15,942 bases of DNA from Actinomycetota bacterium (GCA_005788205.1 SXYT01000182.1:1-15942); one strand, 5' to 3'; positions 7,216 through 15,268 are shown, counted from the stretch's first letter. Notes: generated by a model not told the origin, from the sequence alone. Numbers and translations: made by a program.

Positions 7216-8105
7216 GGGAAGAATCCTCCCACGACCGCGTCGTTGACCACGTCGGCAAAACGACCGGGGTGCTGTGCGTGCAGGTCGTGATCTGCGGGCT
7301 CGAACCACTCGACACGGCAGCGTCTTATGGCAACAGCAGCGTGGTCATGCGCTGCTCTCTTCGCCCGGGTCAGATCGTCGTCAGCCTTTGATGCAGGCGT
7401 GAGCAGCACGGGCACCTCGATGGACGGGAAGAGCGATGTGGGTGAATGCTCCCACAGGCCCCTCAGCACCGTTATGTGCCGGTCGAAGGTGAGCCACGGT
7501 GCGATCGTGCCGTCCGCGAAGTGCTCCATGTTCGCCATGGTCCCCTCGATGGCCTCGTCGGACCAGTCACGGTGCGCGCCGATCATGAACCCGCGCATCC
7601 GCCCGGCCTCCATGCCCGCCAGCCGAGGCGGGGCGAGGGCGCGCCTGCATTCCTCCCAGTCGGGGAAGGCCTTCCTCAGTTCGATCGTCCCGCCGTCGAC
7701 CGCCACGACACCCCTGACGGCCGCAGGATGGTGCGCGGCGATCTCGATGACGATGTTGCCGCCCCATGACTGGCCGATGACGAGTGGTCGTCTCCAGGGT
7801 GGGTTGTCGGCGGCGAGGGCCTCGATGATGTCCACCACGTCACGCGCGACCTCCGGCACCGAGTAGCCGTGGTCGGGCTTGCCGCTGCGGCCGTGGCCGC
7901 GGAGGTCGAGGGCGACCACGTCGTGACCGTGTGCCGCCAGGTGACGGGCCGCGCCGTCCCAGAGTCGACAGTTCGAGGCGAGTCCGTGAATGAGAAGAAT
8001 CGGGATGCCGGCCGCGGGGGACATGCGGGTGCCCGTTGCGACGTGGTGAAGCGCCCGCAGGACGGTTCCGTCCCGCACGGGGAGCCTGAGTTCTGTGGCG
8101 GTCAC
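7212..8105 (-). CDS. Alpha/beta-fold hydrolase
   Basis: A 297-residue cytoplasmic alpha/beta hydrolase of unknown substrate (esterase, lactonase or similar). It shows the oxyanion-hole segment LLIHGLASNCRLWD (37-50), VVALDLRGHGRS (63-74), the nucleophile elbow GQSWGG with Ser113, and a C-terminal catalytic His in EPADHDLHAQHP (His273 or His276). The acid of the triad is not certain. There is no signal peptide. The start is a GTG at 8105, matching the family N-terminus (TATELRLPVRDG); no clear Shine-Dalgarno is seen. Its stop overlaps the GTG of the S51-like fusion gene, so the two proteins are probably made in a fixed ratio from one mRNA and may act in one process. Confidence 0.93.
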   Translation of the reverse strand: MTATELRLPVRDGTVLRALHHVATGTRMSPAAGIPILLIHGLASNCRLWDGAARHLAAHGHDVVALDLRGHGRSGKPDHGYSVPEVARDVVDIIEALAADNPPWRRPLVIGQSWGGNIVIEIAAHHPAAVRGVVAVDGGTIELRKAFPDWEECRRALAPPRLAGMEAGRMRGFMIGAHRDWSDEAIEGTMANMEHFADGTIAPWLTFDRHITVLRGLWEHSPTSLFPSIEVPVLLTPASKADDDLTRAKRAAHDHAAVAIRRCRVEWFEPADHDLHAQHPGRFADVVNDAVVGGFFP

Positions 8106-8151
8106 GCCCCTATTCTCTCGGCGCCACGGTCAAATAATGCTGGGCCATCGC

Positions 8152-8178
8152 CGATTCGCGCCGAGCGGGCCCGAATCG
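8152..8178. promoter_or_regulatory. Inverted repeat CGATTCG-N13-CGAATCG, candidate operator
   Basis: Two perfect seven-base arms (8152-8158 and 8172-8178) are separated by 13 bases, so the half-site centres are 20 bases apart, about two helical turns. The repeat lies in the divergent gap between the hydrolase and F420-oxidoreductase genes and would overlap the -35 region of the rightward promoter. This geometry suits a dimeric repressor such as a TetR-type protein, though none is encoded here. Confidence 0.3.
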
Positions 8179-8199
8179 TGCCGCGGCACTCCGCCGTCC

Positions 8200-8205
8200 T
8201 AGGGT
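8200..8205 (+). promoter_or_regulatory. Candidate -10 box (TAGGGT) for the F420 oxidoreductase/esterase pair
   Basis: TAGGGT fits TANNNT and would start transcription about 20 bases before the GTG at 8232, leaving a short leader that carries the GGGGGA ribosome-binding site at 8221-8226. The -35 hexamer is not obvious. Confidence 0.35.
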
Positions 8206-8231
8206 TCAGGCAACGTCGAAGGGGGACCTTG

Positions 8232-9284
8232 GTGAAACTGTCAATGGGCATCAATTATGCGGGTGGCTTCAAGGAGGCCGTCGATCGGGTGGTCGCACTC
8301 GAGAAGGTCGGTCTCGACCAGGTGTGGGTGGCCGAGGCGTACAGCTTCGATGCGATCTCGCAGGTCGGCTATCTGGCCGCGAAGACGAGCCGTGTCGAGA
8401 TCGGCACCGGCATCGTGAACGTGTACTCGCGCTCGGCTGCACTCATGGCCATGACGGCCGCAGGCTGCGACTACGTGAGCGACGGGCGGTTCATCCTCGG
8501 CCTCGGGGCGTCCGGCCCGCAGGTGGTCGAGGGCTTCCACGGGATCCCCTACGAGAAGCCCATGCAGCGCATCAAGGAGTACATCGAGGTCTGCCGCAAG
8601 GTCTGGGCCCGCGAGGAGGCGCTCTCGTACGACGGCAAGACCGTGCAGGTGCCGCTTCCGGCCGGCCAGGGCACAGGGCTCGGCAAGCCGCTGAAGATCA
8701 TCAACCACCCCGTCCGCAAGGACATCCCGATCTGGTGGGCATCGCTGAAGGACCTGAGCGTTGAGGCGACCGCGGAAATGGCGGACGGCTGGCTGCCGAT
8801 CATGTTTTACCCCGAGAAGTACCACAACGTCTGGGGTGACCAGCTGAAGGCCGGTCTCGCCAAGCGCGACAAGAGCCGCAAGCAACTCGACATCTCGGCG
8901 GGCGGGATGCTCGCCATCGACGAGAAGCTGACCGGGGATGCGCAGACGAAGATCCTCGACTTCGCCCGGCCCAACATGGCGCTGTATGTCGGCGGCATGG
9001 GCGCGCGCGGGAAGAACTTCTACAACGACGTCTGTCGCGACTACGGCTACGAGAAGGAGGCCGTGGCGATCCAGGACCTCTATCTCGAGGGCAAGAAGGA
9101 GGAGGCCGCGGGGAATATCCCGGCCGAGTGGATCCTCAACGCGAACCTCGTGGGCACGCCGGGCTTCATCAAGGAGCGCGTCGCCGCCTACAAGGAGGCC
9201 GGTGTGACCGTTCTCTCTGTGAACCCGGTCGGGCCTGACCCGGTGCGGGAGATCGAGAAGCTCCGCGCCATCATCGACGCCTGA
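8232..9284 (+). CDS. LLM-class F420-dependent oxidoreductase
   Basis: A 350-residue TIM-barrel oxidoreductase of the bacterial-luciferase-like family. It resembles the mycobacterial Rv3520c group of probable F420-dependent enzymes in length and sequence. Recognisable segments are GLDQVWVAEAYSFDA (27-41), the barrel strand VEIGTGIVNVYSRS (55-68), which includes the region of the family's non-proline cis-peptide, and FILGLGASGPQVVEGFHG (87-104). These enzymes use coenzyme F420 to reduce or oxidise small organic substrates; the substrate is unknown here. The frame is open upstream for another 121 codons, but GTG 8232 has a GGGGGA at six bases' distance and gives the family N-terminus (KLSMGINYAGG). 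An esterase gene follows after seven bases. Confidence 0.92.
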   Translation: MKLSMGINYAGGFKEAVDRVVALEKVGLDQVWVAEAYSFDAISQVGYLAAKTSRVEIGTGIVNVYSRSAALMAMTAAGCDYVSDGRFILGLGASGPQVVEGFHGIPYEKPMQRIKEYIEVCRKVWAREEALSYDGKTVQVPLPAGQGTGLGKPLKIINHPVRKDIPIWWASLKDLSVEATAEMADGWLPIMFYPEKYHNVWGDQLKAGLAKRDKSRKQLDISAGGMLAIDEKLTGDAQTKILDFARPNMALYVGGMGARGKNFYNDVCRDYGYEKEAVAIQDLYLEGKKEEAAGNIPAEWILNANLVGTPGFIKERVAAYKEAGVTVLSVNPVGPDPVREIEKLRAIIDA

Positions 9285-9291
9285 TTCCGTC

Positions 9292-10452
9292 GTGCTGACC
9301 GTCGACTTCGTCGCCCCTGGCTGGGAGCCCGTGCGAGATGCACTCGTCGCCAACCTCGAGTCGGGGCAGGACCGCGGCGCCGGCGTCTCGGTGATGCACC
9401 GGGGCCGTCTCGTCGTGGACCTCATGGGCGGCCACCGCGACAGAAACGGAGAAGTTCCGTACGGACCAGATGCGCTGCAGGTCGTCTTCAGCACCACCAA
9501 GGGCATCACTGCGCTCGCCGTTGCGATGTGTGTCGAGCGTGGTCTCCTGGACTACGACGCCGCGGTGGCCGGTTACTGGCCCGAGTTTGCCGCCCACGGC
9601 AAGGGCGGGATCACTGTTGCCCAGTTGCTCGGCCATCGTGCTGGCCTCTACACGGTCGATGGGCCGATGACTCTGGAGGAGGCCCTCGACTGGGACACGG
9701 TCACGTCACGGCTGGCGGCGACCGCGCCGCTCTTCGAGCCGGGCAGCACCCACGGCTACCACGCGCTGACCTACGGGTGGCTCGCGGGGGAACTGGTGCG
9801 CCGGGTCAGCGGGATGTCCATCGGTGAGTTCGTGCAGCGCTACATCTCGGGCCCGCTCGGCGTGGAGTTCTGGATCGGACTGCCGGCCGAGCACGACCAC
9901 CGCGTCGCGCACCTCATGGCCCACCCCATCCCGTCGTTCCCGCCGGAGATCGCCAAGTTCATGCTCGACCACGGCGGACCCGGGTCGCTCGGTGAGAAGG
10001 CGCTCTCCCTGAACGGAGCGTTCGGGCCGGGCGCGTTCAACAAACCAGAGGTGCGCGCGGCGCAGATCCCGGGTGCGAACGGCATCGGGAACGCGCGGGC
10101 ACTCGCCACGATCTACGCCGCGACAATCGGGGAGGTGGACGGTGTGCGCCTCATCAGCGAGGAGACGCGCAGCCTTGCCGCCGCTTCTGTGACCCCGGCC
10201 GGTGAGGAGGACGTCATCCTCGGCCACCCCACGGTCTTCGGCAAGGGTTACATGCTCGACAGCACGCGCAACAACTACGGCGGTCCGGATGGTTTCGGCC
10301 ACGACGGCGCGGGCGGTTCCGTGGCGTGCGCCGTGCCCTCGCGCCAACTCGCCATCAGTTATGTGATGAACACGATGCTGACGTCCTACGACGGGGACCC
10401 GCGCCGCGGGGCGTACATCAACGCGGCTGTGCGCTGCTCAGAGAGCGCCTGA
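9292..10452 (+). CDS. Serine hydrolase of the beta-lactamase/penicillin-binding-protein fold (esterase-like)
   Basis: A 386-residue member of the class C beta-lactamase superfamily. The SxxK motif is STTK with nucleophile Ser67 and Lys70. The tyrosine motif is GYHALTYG with Tyr156. The third motif is HDG in FGHDGAGGS, replacing the KTG of true beta-lactamases. This set, together with the absence of a signal peptide, points to a cytoplasmic EstB/LACTB-like carboxylesterase or peptidase rather than a drug-resistance enzyme. The GTG at 9292 is the first available start and lies seven bases after the stop of the F420 oxidoreductase gene; no Shine-Dalgarno is evident, so translation may be coupled. 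The last 35 bases overlap, tail to tail, the end of the MFS gene on the opposite strand. Confidence 0.93.
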   Translation: MLTVDFVAPGWEPVRDALVANLESGQDRGAGVSVMHRGRLVVDLMGGHRDRNGEVPYGPDALQVVFSTTKGITALAVAMCVERGLLDYDAAVAGYWPEFAAHGKGGITVAQLLGHRAGLYTVDGPMTLEEALDWDTVTSRLAATAPLFEPGSTHGYHALTYGWLAGELVRRVSGMSIGEFVQRYISGPLGVEFWIGLPAEHDHRVAHLMAHPIPSFPPEIAKFMLDHGGPGSLGEKALSLNGAFGPGAFNKPEVRAAQIPGANGIGNARALATIYAATIGEVDGVRLISEETRSLAAASVTPAGEEDVILGHPTVFGKGYMLDSTRNNYGGPDGFGHDGAGGSVACAVPSRQLAISYVMNTMLTSYDGDPRRGAYINAAVRCSESA

Positions 10453-11650
10453 GTCCGCGCGTCGCGGCGAGGTAGCCACCACTCGCCACCGCCGCCACTC
10501 CCGCGAAGATCACCATGGCCGGCCGGACGCTGATTGCCTCGCTGGTGAGGCCGGCGAGGATGCTCGTGGTCGCGATGACGAGCGACACCATCGCGAAGTC
10601 ACCCGACAGCACGCGCCCGCGGACATGGTCGGGGGCCCTCATCTGCAGGCCGACGGACGACATGACCCACTGCGCACCGCCCCCGAAGTGGGCAATGCTC
10701 ACGAAGGCAAAGGCGACACCGAGCGCCGGACTGACTGCGGCACCGAGATAGCTGAAACTGAAGACCAGGCTGGCGAACCCACACACCCTCAGCAGGCGGC
10801 CGAGGTCGTTGCCGATGTATCGCGCCGCCACGAGCGGCCCCAGGCCTGCCCCGATTCCGCGTGCAGCGATGAGGAGCCCGCGGCCGCCGTCACCCGAGCC
10901 GAACTCCGTCGAGGCGAGCACGGCCAGCTGGCTCACGATGCCCGCGCCGATCGCGTACGTCATCTTCGATGAAATGAGCGCAAGGATGACCGGGTCCTGC
11001 CGGGCGACGTGGATGGCTTCTTTCATGTCCTGGACCGGCCGGACCTTGGATCTGGCACCCGCCGAGGTGTCATGGGTCTGGGTCGGTCGGTCGATCATCA
11101 TGAAGAGGAGCGCCGCCACCACGAAGCTCACGGCGTCGGCGAGGAATGCAGCATTGCGGCCGAAGGCTGCGGCAAAGACGCCGCCGAACGCAGCCCCCAG
11201 CGCGAGCATGATGCCCCACGTGCTGCCCGTGATCGAGTTGGCCATGCGCAGGTCCTCGTCGTTGTCGACGAGGTTCGGGATGGAGGCAGAGGTGGCCGGA
11301 CCGACGAAGGAGGCGAGCGCTGCGATCATGCCCTGGAAGAGGAATGCCGTCCACACCCTGCCTGCGTCGACCGTGAGCAGCCCCAGCGCCGCCACGGCCT
11401 GGCCGGCGGACACGACGATGAGGACCTTCCGGCGGTCGAAACGGTCGACCGTCGGTCCTGCCAGCGGCGACATGAGGAACGACGGGAGGGTGAACGACAC
11501 CATCACCACGGACACGAGGAACTTCGAGTCGGTCAGGTCCTGCACCAGGCCCGAGAGGGCGACGAAGGTGAACCAGTCACCGAGGAAACTGACGATCTGG
11601 GCGAGGACGACCAGTCGGATGTTGCGGTTTCGCCTCAGCAGGGAGAACAC
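10418..11650 (-). CDS. MFS transporter (EntS-like efflux type)
   Basis: A 410-residue major facilitator with about twelve hydrophobic segments and no signal peptide. The N-terminus (IRLVVLAQIVSFLGDWFTFVAL, shown here only as its two halves IRLVVLAQIV and SFLGDWFTFVAL, residues 11-32) and motif A in the first cytoplasmic loop, SPLAGPTVDRFDRRK (61-75), are typical of the MFS group that includes enterobactin and macrolide exporters. Such proteins use proton motive force to export small molecules; the cargo is unknown. The start is GTG at 11650, nine bases after the stop of the M20 peptidase gene, so it is probably the third gene of one operon. Its C-terminal coding end overlaps the convergent esterase gene by 35 bases. 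Confidence 0.92.
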   Translation of the reverse strand: MFSLLRRNRNIRLVVLAQIVSFLGDWFTFVALSGLVQDLTDSKFLVSVVMVSFTLPSFLMSPLAGPTVDRFDRRKVLIVVSAGQAVAALGLLTVDAGRVWTAFLFQGMIAALASFVGPATSASIPNLVDNDEDLRMANSITGSTWGIMLALGAAFGGVFAAAFGRNAAFLADAVSFVVAALLFMMIDRPTQTHDTSAGARSKVRPVQDMKEAIHVARQDPVILALISSKMTYAIGAGIVSQLAVLASTEFGSGDGGRGLLIAARGIGAGLGPLVAARYIGNDLGRLLRVCGFASLVFSFSYLGAAVSPALGVAFAFVSIAHFGGGAQWVMSSVGLQMRAPDHVRGRVLSGDFAMVSLVIATTSILAGLTSEAISVRPAMVIFAGVAAVASGGYLAATRGLRRSLSSAQPR

Positions 11651-11659
11651 GTGACGGAC

Positions 11660-13075
11660 CTAGGGCCGCTCGGCGTGCGCGGAGAGGACCATGGACATCG
11701 CGGCCGTCAGTCGCTTCGCGGTCTCGATGTGCATGAACTCGTTCGGGCCGTGCGCGTTCGACCCCGGCCCGAGGACCCCGGTGATGACGAATTGTGCACG
11801 CGGGAACCGCTCGCCGAGCATTCCCATGAACGGGATGGACCCACCCTCCCCGAAGTTGCGCGCGCCGCGCCCGAACGCGGCGGTGGAGGCTGCGTCCAGG
11901 GCCGCGGTCAGCCATTCATCCGGGGCGGGCGCGTTCCACCCGTCAGCCGCGTGCGTGTCGGAGAACGAGACCGTCGCCCCGTGCGGCGGGTCAGCGGTCA
12001 GCGCACGCCGGATCGCCTCGAGTGCCCGGCTGGAATCACACGTGGGCGGGAGTCGGAACGAGAGCCGGAGTGACGTGTGCGGGCGCAGCACGTTGCCCGC
12101 GCGGTCCGTGGGCGGCAGCCCGTCCGCACCGGTGACCGAGAGCGTCGGTCTCCAGGTGCGGTTGAGCAGTTGTTCCGCGGCATCGGTTGTCATCGCAGAG
12201 GTCGAGCCCGAAAAGGGAAAGTGCCCGGAGATCGGCTCGGGGAACTCGGCGGCGGTGTCACGGGCCTCTCCCGCGCGGTGCGGCGGGATGTCCGCGTGCA
12301 GCTCCGGGAGCAGAATGCTCCCGGTCGGGGAGTCCTCGACGCGGTCGAGCAGTGCGCGGGTGATGCGGAACGATGACGGCACCACGCCGCTCGCATCGCC
12401 GCTGTGCACTCCCTCGGTGAGCACTTCCACCCGCAGGACGCCGTCAGCGAGTCCGCGCAGGGAGGTGGTGACCCACATGCGCTCGTAGTCGAGGCAGCCA
12501 GAGTCGAGGCAGATCACGAGTGAAGGGTCACCGAGGCGGTCGCCGACGATGCCCAGCCAGGACGGCAGGTCGATGCTACCGCTCTCCTCGCTCGCCTCGA
12601 TGAGGATGACGCACCGGGCATGCGGGCGGCCCTCGCGCTGGGCCACCGCGACGGCGGTGAGACTGGCGAACACCGAGTACCCGTCGTCCGCGCCGCCGCG
12701 CCCGTAGAGCTTCCCGTCCTCGATGACCGGCTCCCACGGGCCGAGGCCGTCCCTCCAGCCCGTCATCTCGGGCTGCTTGTCGAGGTGGCCGTAGAGAAGG
12801 ACCGTGTCGGTGCGTGATGTCTTGTGCGGCTCTATCTCGATGACGAGCAGCGGGCTGAGTGTCTCGTCCATGAGCAGGTCGATCGTCATCCCGGCCACCG
12901 GCTGGGCCGCGCACCAGTCGCGCAGCAACTCGGCCGCGCGCGTCATGTGCCCGTTCGCGCGCCATGCCGAGTCGTACGCCGACGAGACGTTGGGGATGCG
13001 CACGTAGTCACAGAGTGCCGCCATGACCGATGCGTCCCAGGTCTCGCCGCACGCAGCGACGGTCGCGGGGGTCAC
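11660..13075 (-). CDS. M20-family metallopeptidase (dipeptidase-like)
   Basis: A 471-residue binuclear zinc peptidase. The expected ligands and catalytic residues are visible: His97 and Asp99 in LLYGHLDKQPE, Asp130 in GRGGADDGYS, the general-base/metal pair Glu163-Glu164 in EASEESGS, Asp191 in CLDSG, and a C-terminal His in NAHGPNEF. The length and the GHLDKQPEM and NAHGPNEF segments fit the carnosinase/dipeptidase branch with its inserted dimerisation domain (about 215-370). It has no signal peptide, so it acts in the cytoplasm on small peptides or acylated amino acids. The frame is open for another 443 codons upstream, but that region is the flavoprotein gene in a different frame. GTG 13075 overlaps its stop (GTGA) and lacks a Shine-Dalgarno, which suggests translation by coupling. 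Confidence 0.94.
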   Translation of the reverse strand: MTPATVAACGETWDASVMAALCDYVRIPNVSSAYDSAWRANGHMTRAAELLRDWCAAQPVAGMTIDLLMDETLSPLLVIEIEPHKTSRTDTVLLYGHLDKQPEMTGWRDGLGPWEPVIEDGKLYGRGGADDGYSVFASLTAVAVAQREGRPHARCVILIEASEESGSIDLPSWLGIVGDRLGDPSLVICLDSGCLDYERMWVTTSLRGLADGVLRVEVLTEGVHSGDASGVVPSSFRITRALLDRVEDSPTGSILLPELHADIPPHRAGEARDTAAEFPEPISGHFPFSGSTSAMTTDAAEQLLNRTWRPTLSVTGADGLPPTDRAGNVLRPHTSLRLSFRLPPTCDSSRALEAIRRALTADPPHGATVSFSDTHAADGWNAPAPDEWLTAALDAASTAAFGRGARNFGEGGSIPFMGMLGERFPRAQFVITGVLGPGSNAHGPNEFMHIETAKRLTAAMSMVLSAHAERP

Positions 13076-14034
13076 TTGAGCGCGGAGAGACGGTCGATCG
13101 CCTTGCGGCAGCCGTCCATGAACTCCTCCACGACCTGGCGCGCGGGGAGGATCTCCTTCACCGCTCCGGCCGCCTGACCGCAGGCCATGAACGCCTTGTC
13201 CGTGTCGAGGGTGACGCCCGGACCTGAGCCGAGCTGCTGCACACCAGCACCAGCGGCAACCATCACCTGCTCGGGAAACTTCTTCAGTTTCTCCGGGTGG
13301 TCCTCGAACTGCTGCGTCCACGAGGTGCGGATGACCCGGCACGTCTTGCCCGTGTAGGCACGGCTGACCACGGTGTCGTCCTCGTTGATCTCGACCATCT
13401 TCTCCTTGTAGCCCTGGCCGGTGTGGGCCTCGTGCGTCGCGATGAACTTCGTTCCCACCCAGATCCCGTCCGCGCCGAGCGCGAGCGCCGCGGCCAGTCC
13501 ACGCCCGTCGAAGATCCCGCCGGCGGCAACCACCGGGACCTTGTCGCCGACTGCGTCGACGACCATGGGCACCAGCGTCATTGTCGCCACGGTGCCCGTG
13601 TGACCACCGGCCTCGGTGCCCTGGGCGACCACGAAGTCGCATCCCGATGCGACCGCTGCCACGGCGTGGCGCACCTTGCCGCACATCGAACCCACGAGGA
13701 TGTTGTGCTTGTGCAGTTCGTCGATCACCTCGCGCGGCACGCCGAGCCCCGCCACGTAAATGCTCGCCCCGCCCTCGATGACCGCCTTGATGTTGCGCAT
13801 CACGGAGTCGGGCGATGCGGTGAGCAGGTCGACGCCGAAGGGCTTCTTCGTCATCGTCCGCACCCTTGCCATCTCCTCGACCAGCAGTTCCGTGCTCATC
13901 GGGGCGGCGCCGAAGGTGCCGATGCCGCCGGCCTCGGACACGGCCGCGACGAGGTCGCTGTAGGACACCCCGCCCATGCCGGCGAGCATCACCGGGAGTT
14001 CGATGTTGAGCATTTCCGTCAGTCTTGTGCGCAT
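13072..14034 (-). CDS. NAD(P)H-dependent flavin oxidoreductase, nitronate monooxygenase family
   Basis: A 320-residue FMN-binding TIM-barrel protein. It shows the N-terminal LPVMLAGMGGVSY (13-25), the catalytic-region GTEAGGHTG with His145, the phosphate-binding AGGIFDGRG (171-179) and GADGIWVGTKF (187-197). Relatives include nitronate monooxygenase, FabK-type enoyl-ACP reductases and the IpdC enzyme of mycobacterial steroid-ring breakdown, so a specific reaction cannot be assigned. The ATG at 14034 has a TAGGTT box ending six bases upstream and no Shine-Dalgarno, so it is probably leaderless and heads the operon with the M20 peptidase and the MFS exporter. The TGA overlaps the GTG of the peptidase. 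Confidence 0.92.
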   Translation of the reverse strand: MRTRLTEMLNIELPVMLAGMGGVSYSDLVAAVSEAGGIGTFGAAPMSTELLVEEMARVRTMTKKPFGVDLLTASPDSVMRNIKAVIEGGASIYVAGLGVPREVIDELHKHNILVGSMCGKVRHAVAAVASGCDFVVAQGTEAGGHTGTVATMTLVPMVVDAVGDKVPVVAAGGIFDGRGLAAALALGADGIWVGTKFIATHEAHTGQGYKEKMVEINEDDTVVSRAYTGKTCRVIRTSWTQQFEDHPEKLKKFPEQVMVAAGAGVQQLGSGPGVTLDTDKAFMACGQAAGAVKEILPARQVVEEFMDGCRKAIDRLSALK

Positions 14035-14040
14035 GCGCGC

Positions 14041-14046
14041 AACCTA
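14041..14046 (-). promoter_or_regulatory. Candidate -10 box (TAGGTT), leaderless promoter of the flavoprotein/M20/MFS operon
   Basis: On the minus strand TAGGTT ends six bases before ATG 14034, putting the transcript start on the ATG. It sits in the 18-base gap after the preceding gene's stop, so the operon can be transcribed independently of the geranylgeranyl-reductase-family gene. No -35 is recognisable. Confidence 0.5.
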
Positions 14047-14052
14047 GTACGG

Positions 14053-15261
14053 CTACCGGGCGGCGTATGCACCCGGGCGCTTCAGGAACCCCCTGTGCCA
14101 GCGCCGTGGGGTGAGCACGAGCGCCCTCGGTTCGTCCTCGAACATCCAGCGCACGAAGTTGCGCCGGGTCCATGCGCTCGTGTCCACGAGCCGCAGCACG
14201 GACTCGGCCACACCGCGCCGGCCGAGCATCCCGCCGAGCACCGCGGACATCCGGTGATCGGCGAGGAAGTGACGGTCGAGGAGCTTCGAGTAGCGGGCAC
14301 GCACGTCGGCAGGAGTCGCCCCCTCGACGATTGCGTGCGCAGCGAGCATTCCTGTCTCGAGTGCCTGACCGATTCCTTCGCCGGTCAGCAGGTCCGTCGC
14401 GCACACGGCATCACCGACGAAGAGAACGCGGCCCGCAGAGCGCACGGCCGAGTCCACGCGCGCGGGGATCGGCCATGCGGTGTGGCGTCCCTCCGCTACG
14501 AAACCGTCGCCGAGGGCCGAGACGATGTGCGGCCGTGCGAGAAGATCGCGCCACAGTTCGTTCATGTGCTGCACGCTGTGGCCCGTCCTGCGCAGCATGC
14601 CGAAGCCGAAGTTCGTGCGGTTCCCCGGCAGCGGGAAACTCCAGGCATACCCCGGCAGCAGGTCCGGCTCGAACCAGACATGCAGTTCGTCAGCCGCCGG
14701 GCCGGTGACGTTGCCCAGGTACTGGCGGAAGGCGTGCCACTCGCCGAGATAGCCGTCCGTTGCGACACCGAGCATCTTGCGGGTGGGCGACCACATCCCA
14801 TCGGCTGCGACGACCCAGTCGAACCCGGCTGCCTCGTCGTCACCGAGCGTCACCCGGACGGTGTCGGCCGTGTTCGCAGTGACCGCTGTGAGCGGGCAGT
14901 TCTCGCGCACCTCCACCCCTGCCCTGCGGCAGTGCTCCACGAGTGCGGCGTCGAGATCGAGGCGGGGTGCGATCACTGCGTAGGTGCCGCTGCCTGCGGG
15001 GAGGTCCAACTCGACGGTCCGGCCGCCAGGGGTGTGCACCCGCACGACCGAGCACTCGCGCGCGTTCGCAACCCCACGGGCGTCGAGACCGAGGGTCTCC
15101 AGGTGGCGCAGGGCTGACGTGGTCAGCCCGTCGCCACAGCACTTGTCGCGGGGGAACGAGGCCTTGTCGACCACTGTGACGGTTGCGCCGGCCCTCTGCA
15201 GTTCTATGGCGCACGCAATCCCTGCCGGCCCCGCGCCGACGACCAGGACCCGCGTGCTCAT
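14053..15261 (-). CDS. Geranylgeranyl reductase family FAD-dependent oxidoreductase
   Basis: A 402-residue flavoprotein of the p-hydroxybenzoate-hydroxylase fold. The FAD dinucleotide motif is VVGAGPAG (7-14). The family-specific PRDKCCGDGL (37-46) carries the Cys42-Gly43 position conserved in geranylgeranyl reductases. VVAADGMWSPTRK (150-162), the substrate-side GYAWSFPL (204-211) and FVGDAVCATDLLTGEGIG (281-298) complete the set. Members saturate isoprenoid double bonds, for example in menaquinone side chains (MenJ), chlorophyll tails or archaeal lipids; a menaquinone role is plausible in an actinobacterium but is inferred. ATG 15261 is chosen over an in-frame start 21 codons upstream because the FAD motif begins at once and a TAGCCT box ends seven bases before it. 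There is no Shine-Dalgarno. Confidence 0.93.
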   Translation of the reverse strand: MSTRVLVVGAGPAGIACAIELQRAGATVTVVDKASFPRDKCCGDGLTTSALRHLETLGLDARGVANARECSVVRVHTPGGRTVELDLPAGSGTYAVIAPRLDLDAALVEHCRRAGVEVRENCPLTAVTANTADTVRVTLGDDEAAGFDWVVAADGMWSPTRKMLGVATDGYLGEWHAFRQYLGNVTGPAADELHVWFEPDLLPGYAWSFPLPGNRTNFGFGMLRRTGHSVQHMNELWRDLLARPHIVSALGDGFVAEGRHTAWPIPARVDSAVRSAGRVLFVGDAVCATDLLTGEGIGQALETGMLAAHAIVEGATPADVRARYSKLLDRHFLADHRMSAVLGGMLGRRGVAESVLRLVDTSAWTRRNFVRWMFEDEPRALVLTPRRWHRGFLKRPGAYAAR

Positions 15262-15268
15262 GGGGGGA

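Noticed and set aside
8106..8140. Promoter for the hydrolase gene: GAGAAT six bases before GTG 8105, or a TTGACC further upstream
   Set aside because: GAGAAT lacks the first T of the -10 pattern, and the TTGACC is wrongly spaced from any good -10 box, so neither is convincing enough to list as a feature.
7869..8231. A 121-codon upstream extension of the F420 oxidoreductase frame
   Set aside because: It overlaps the divergent hydrolase gene and its promoter gap and matches no part of the family; a ribosome-binding site and the family N-terminus support GTG 8232.
9292..10452. Beta-lactamase as a drug-resistance gene
   Set aside because: The third motif is HDG rather than KTG and there is no export signal, which fits an intracellular esterase or peptidase of the same fold.
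13076..14404. A 443-codon upstream extension of the M20 peptidase frame
   Set aside because: The extension lies out of frame inside the nitronate-monooxygenase-family gene and beyond it and has no protein-like features. The peptidase start at GTG 13075, overlapping the preceding stop, gives the normal family length.
13297..15117. A 606-codon open frame on the plus strand
   Set aside because: It runs antisense across the flavoprotein and geranylgeranyl-reductase-family genes, both with clear motifs on the minus strand. Its product is Arg/His/Pro-rich with no recognisable domain, as expected from the reverse strand of high-GC genes.
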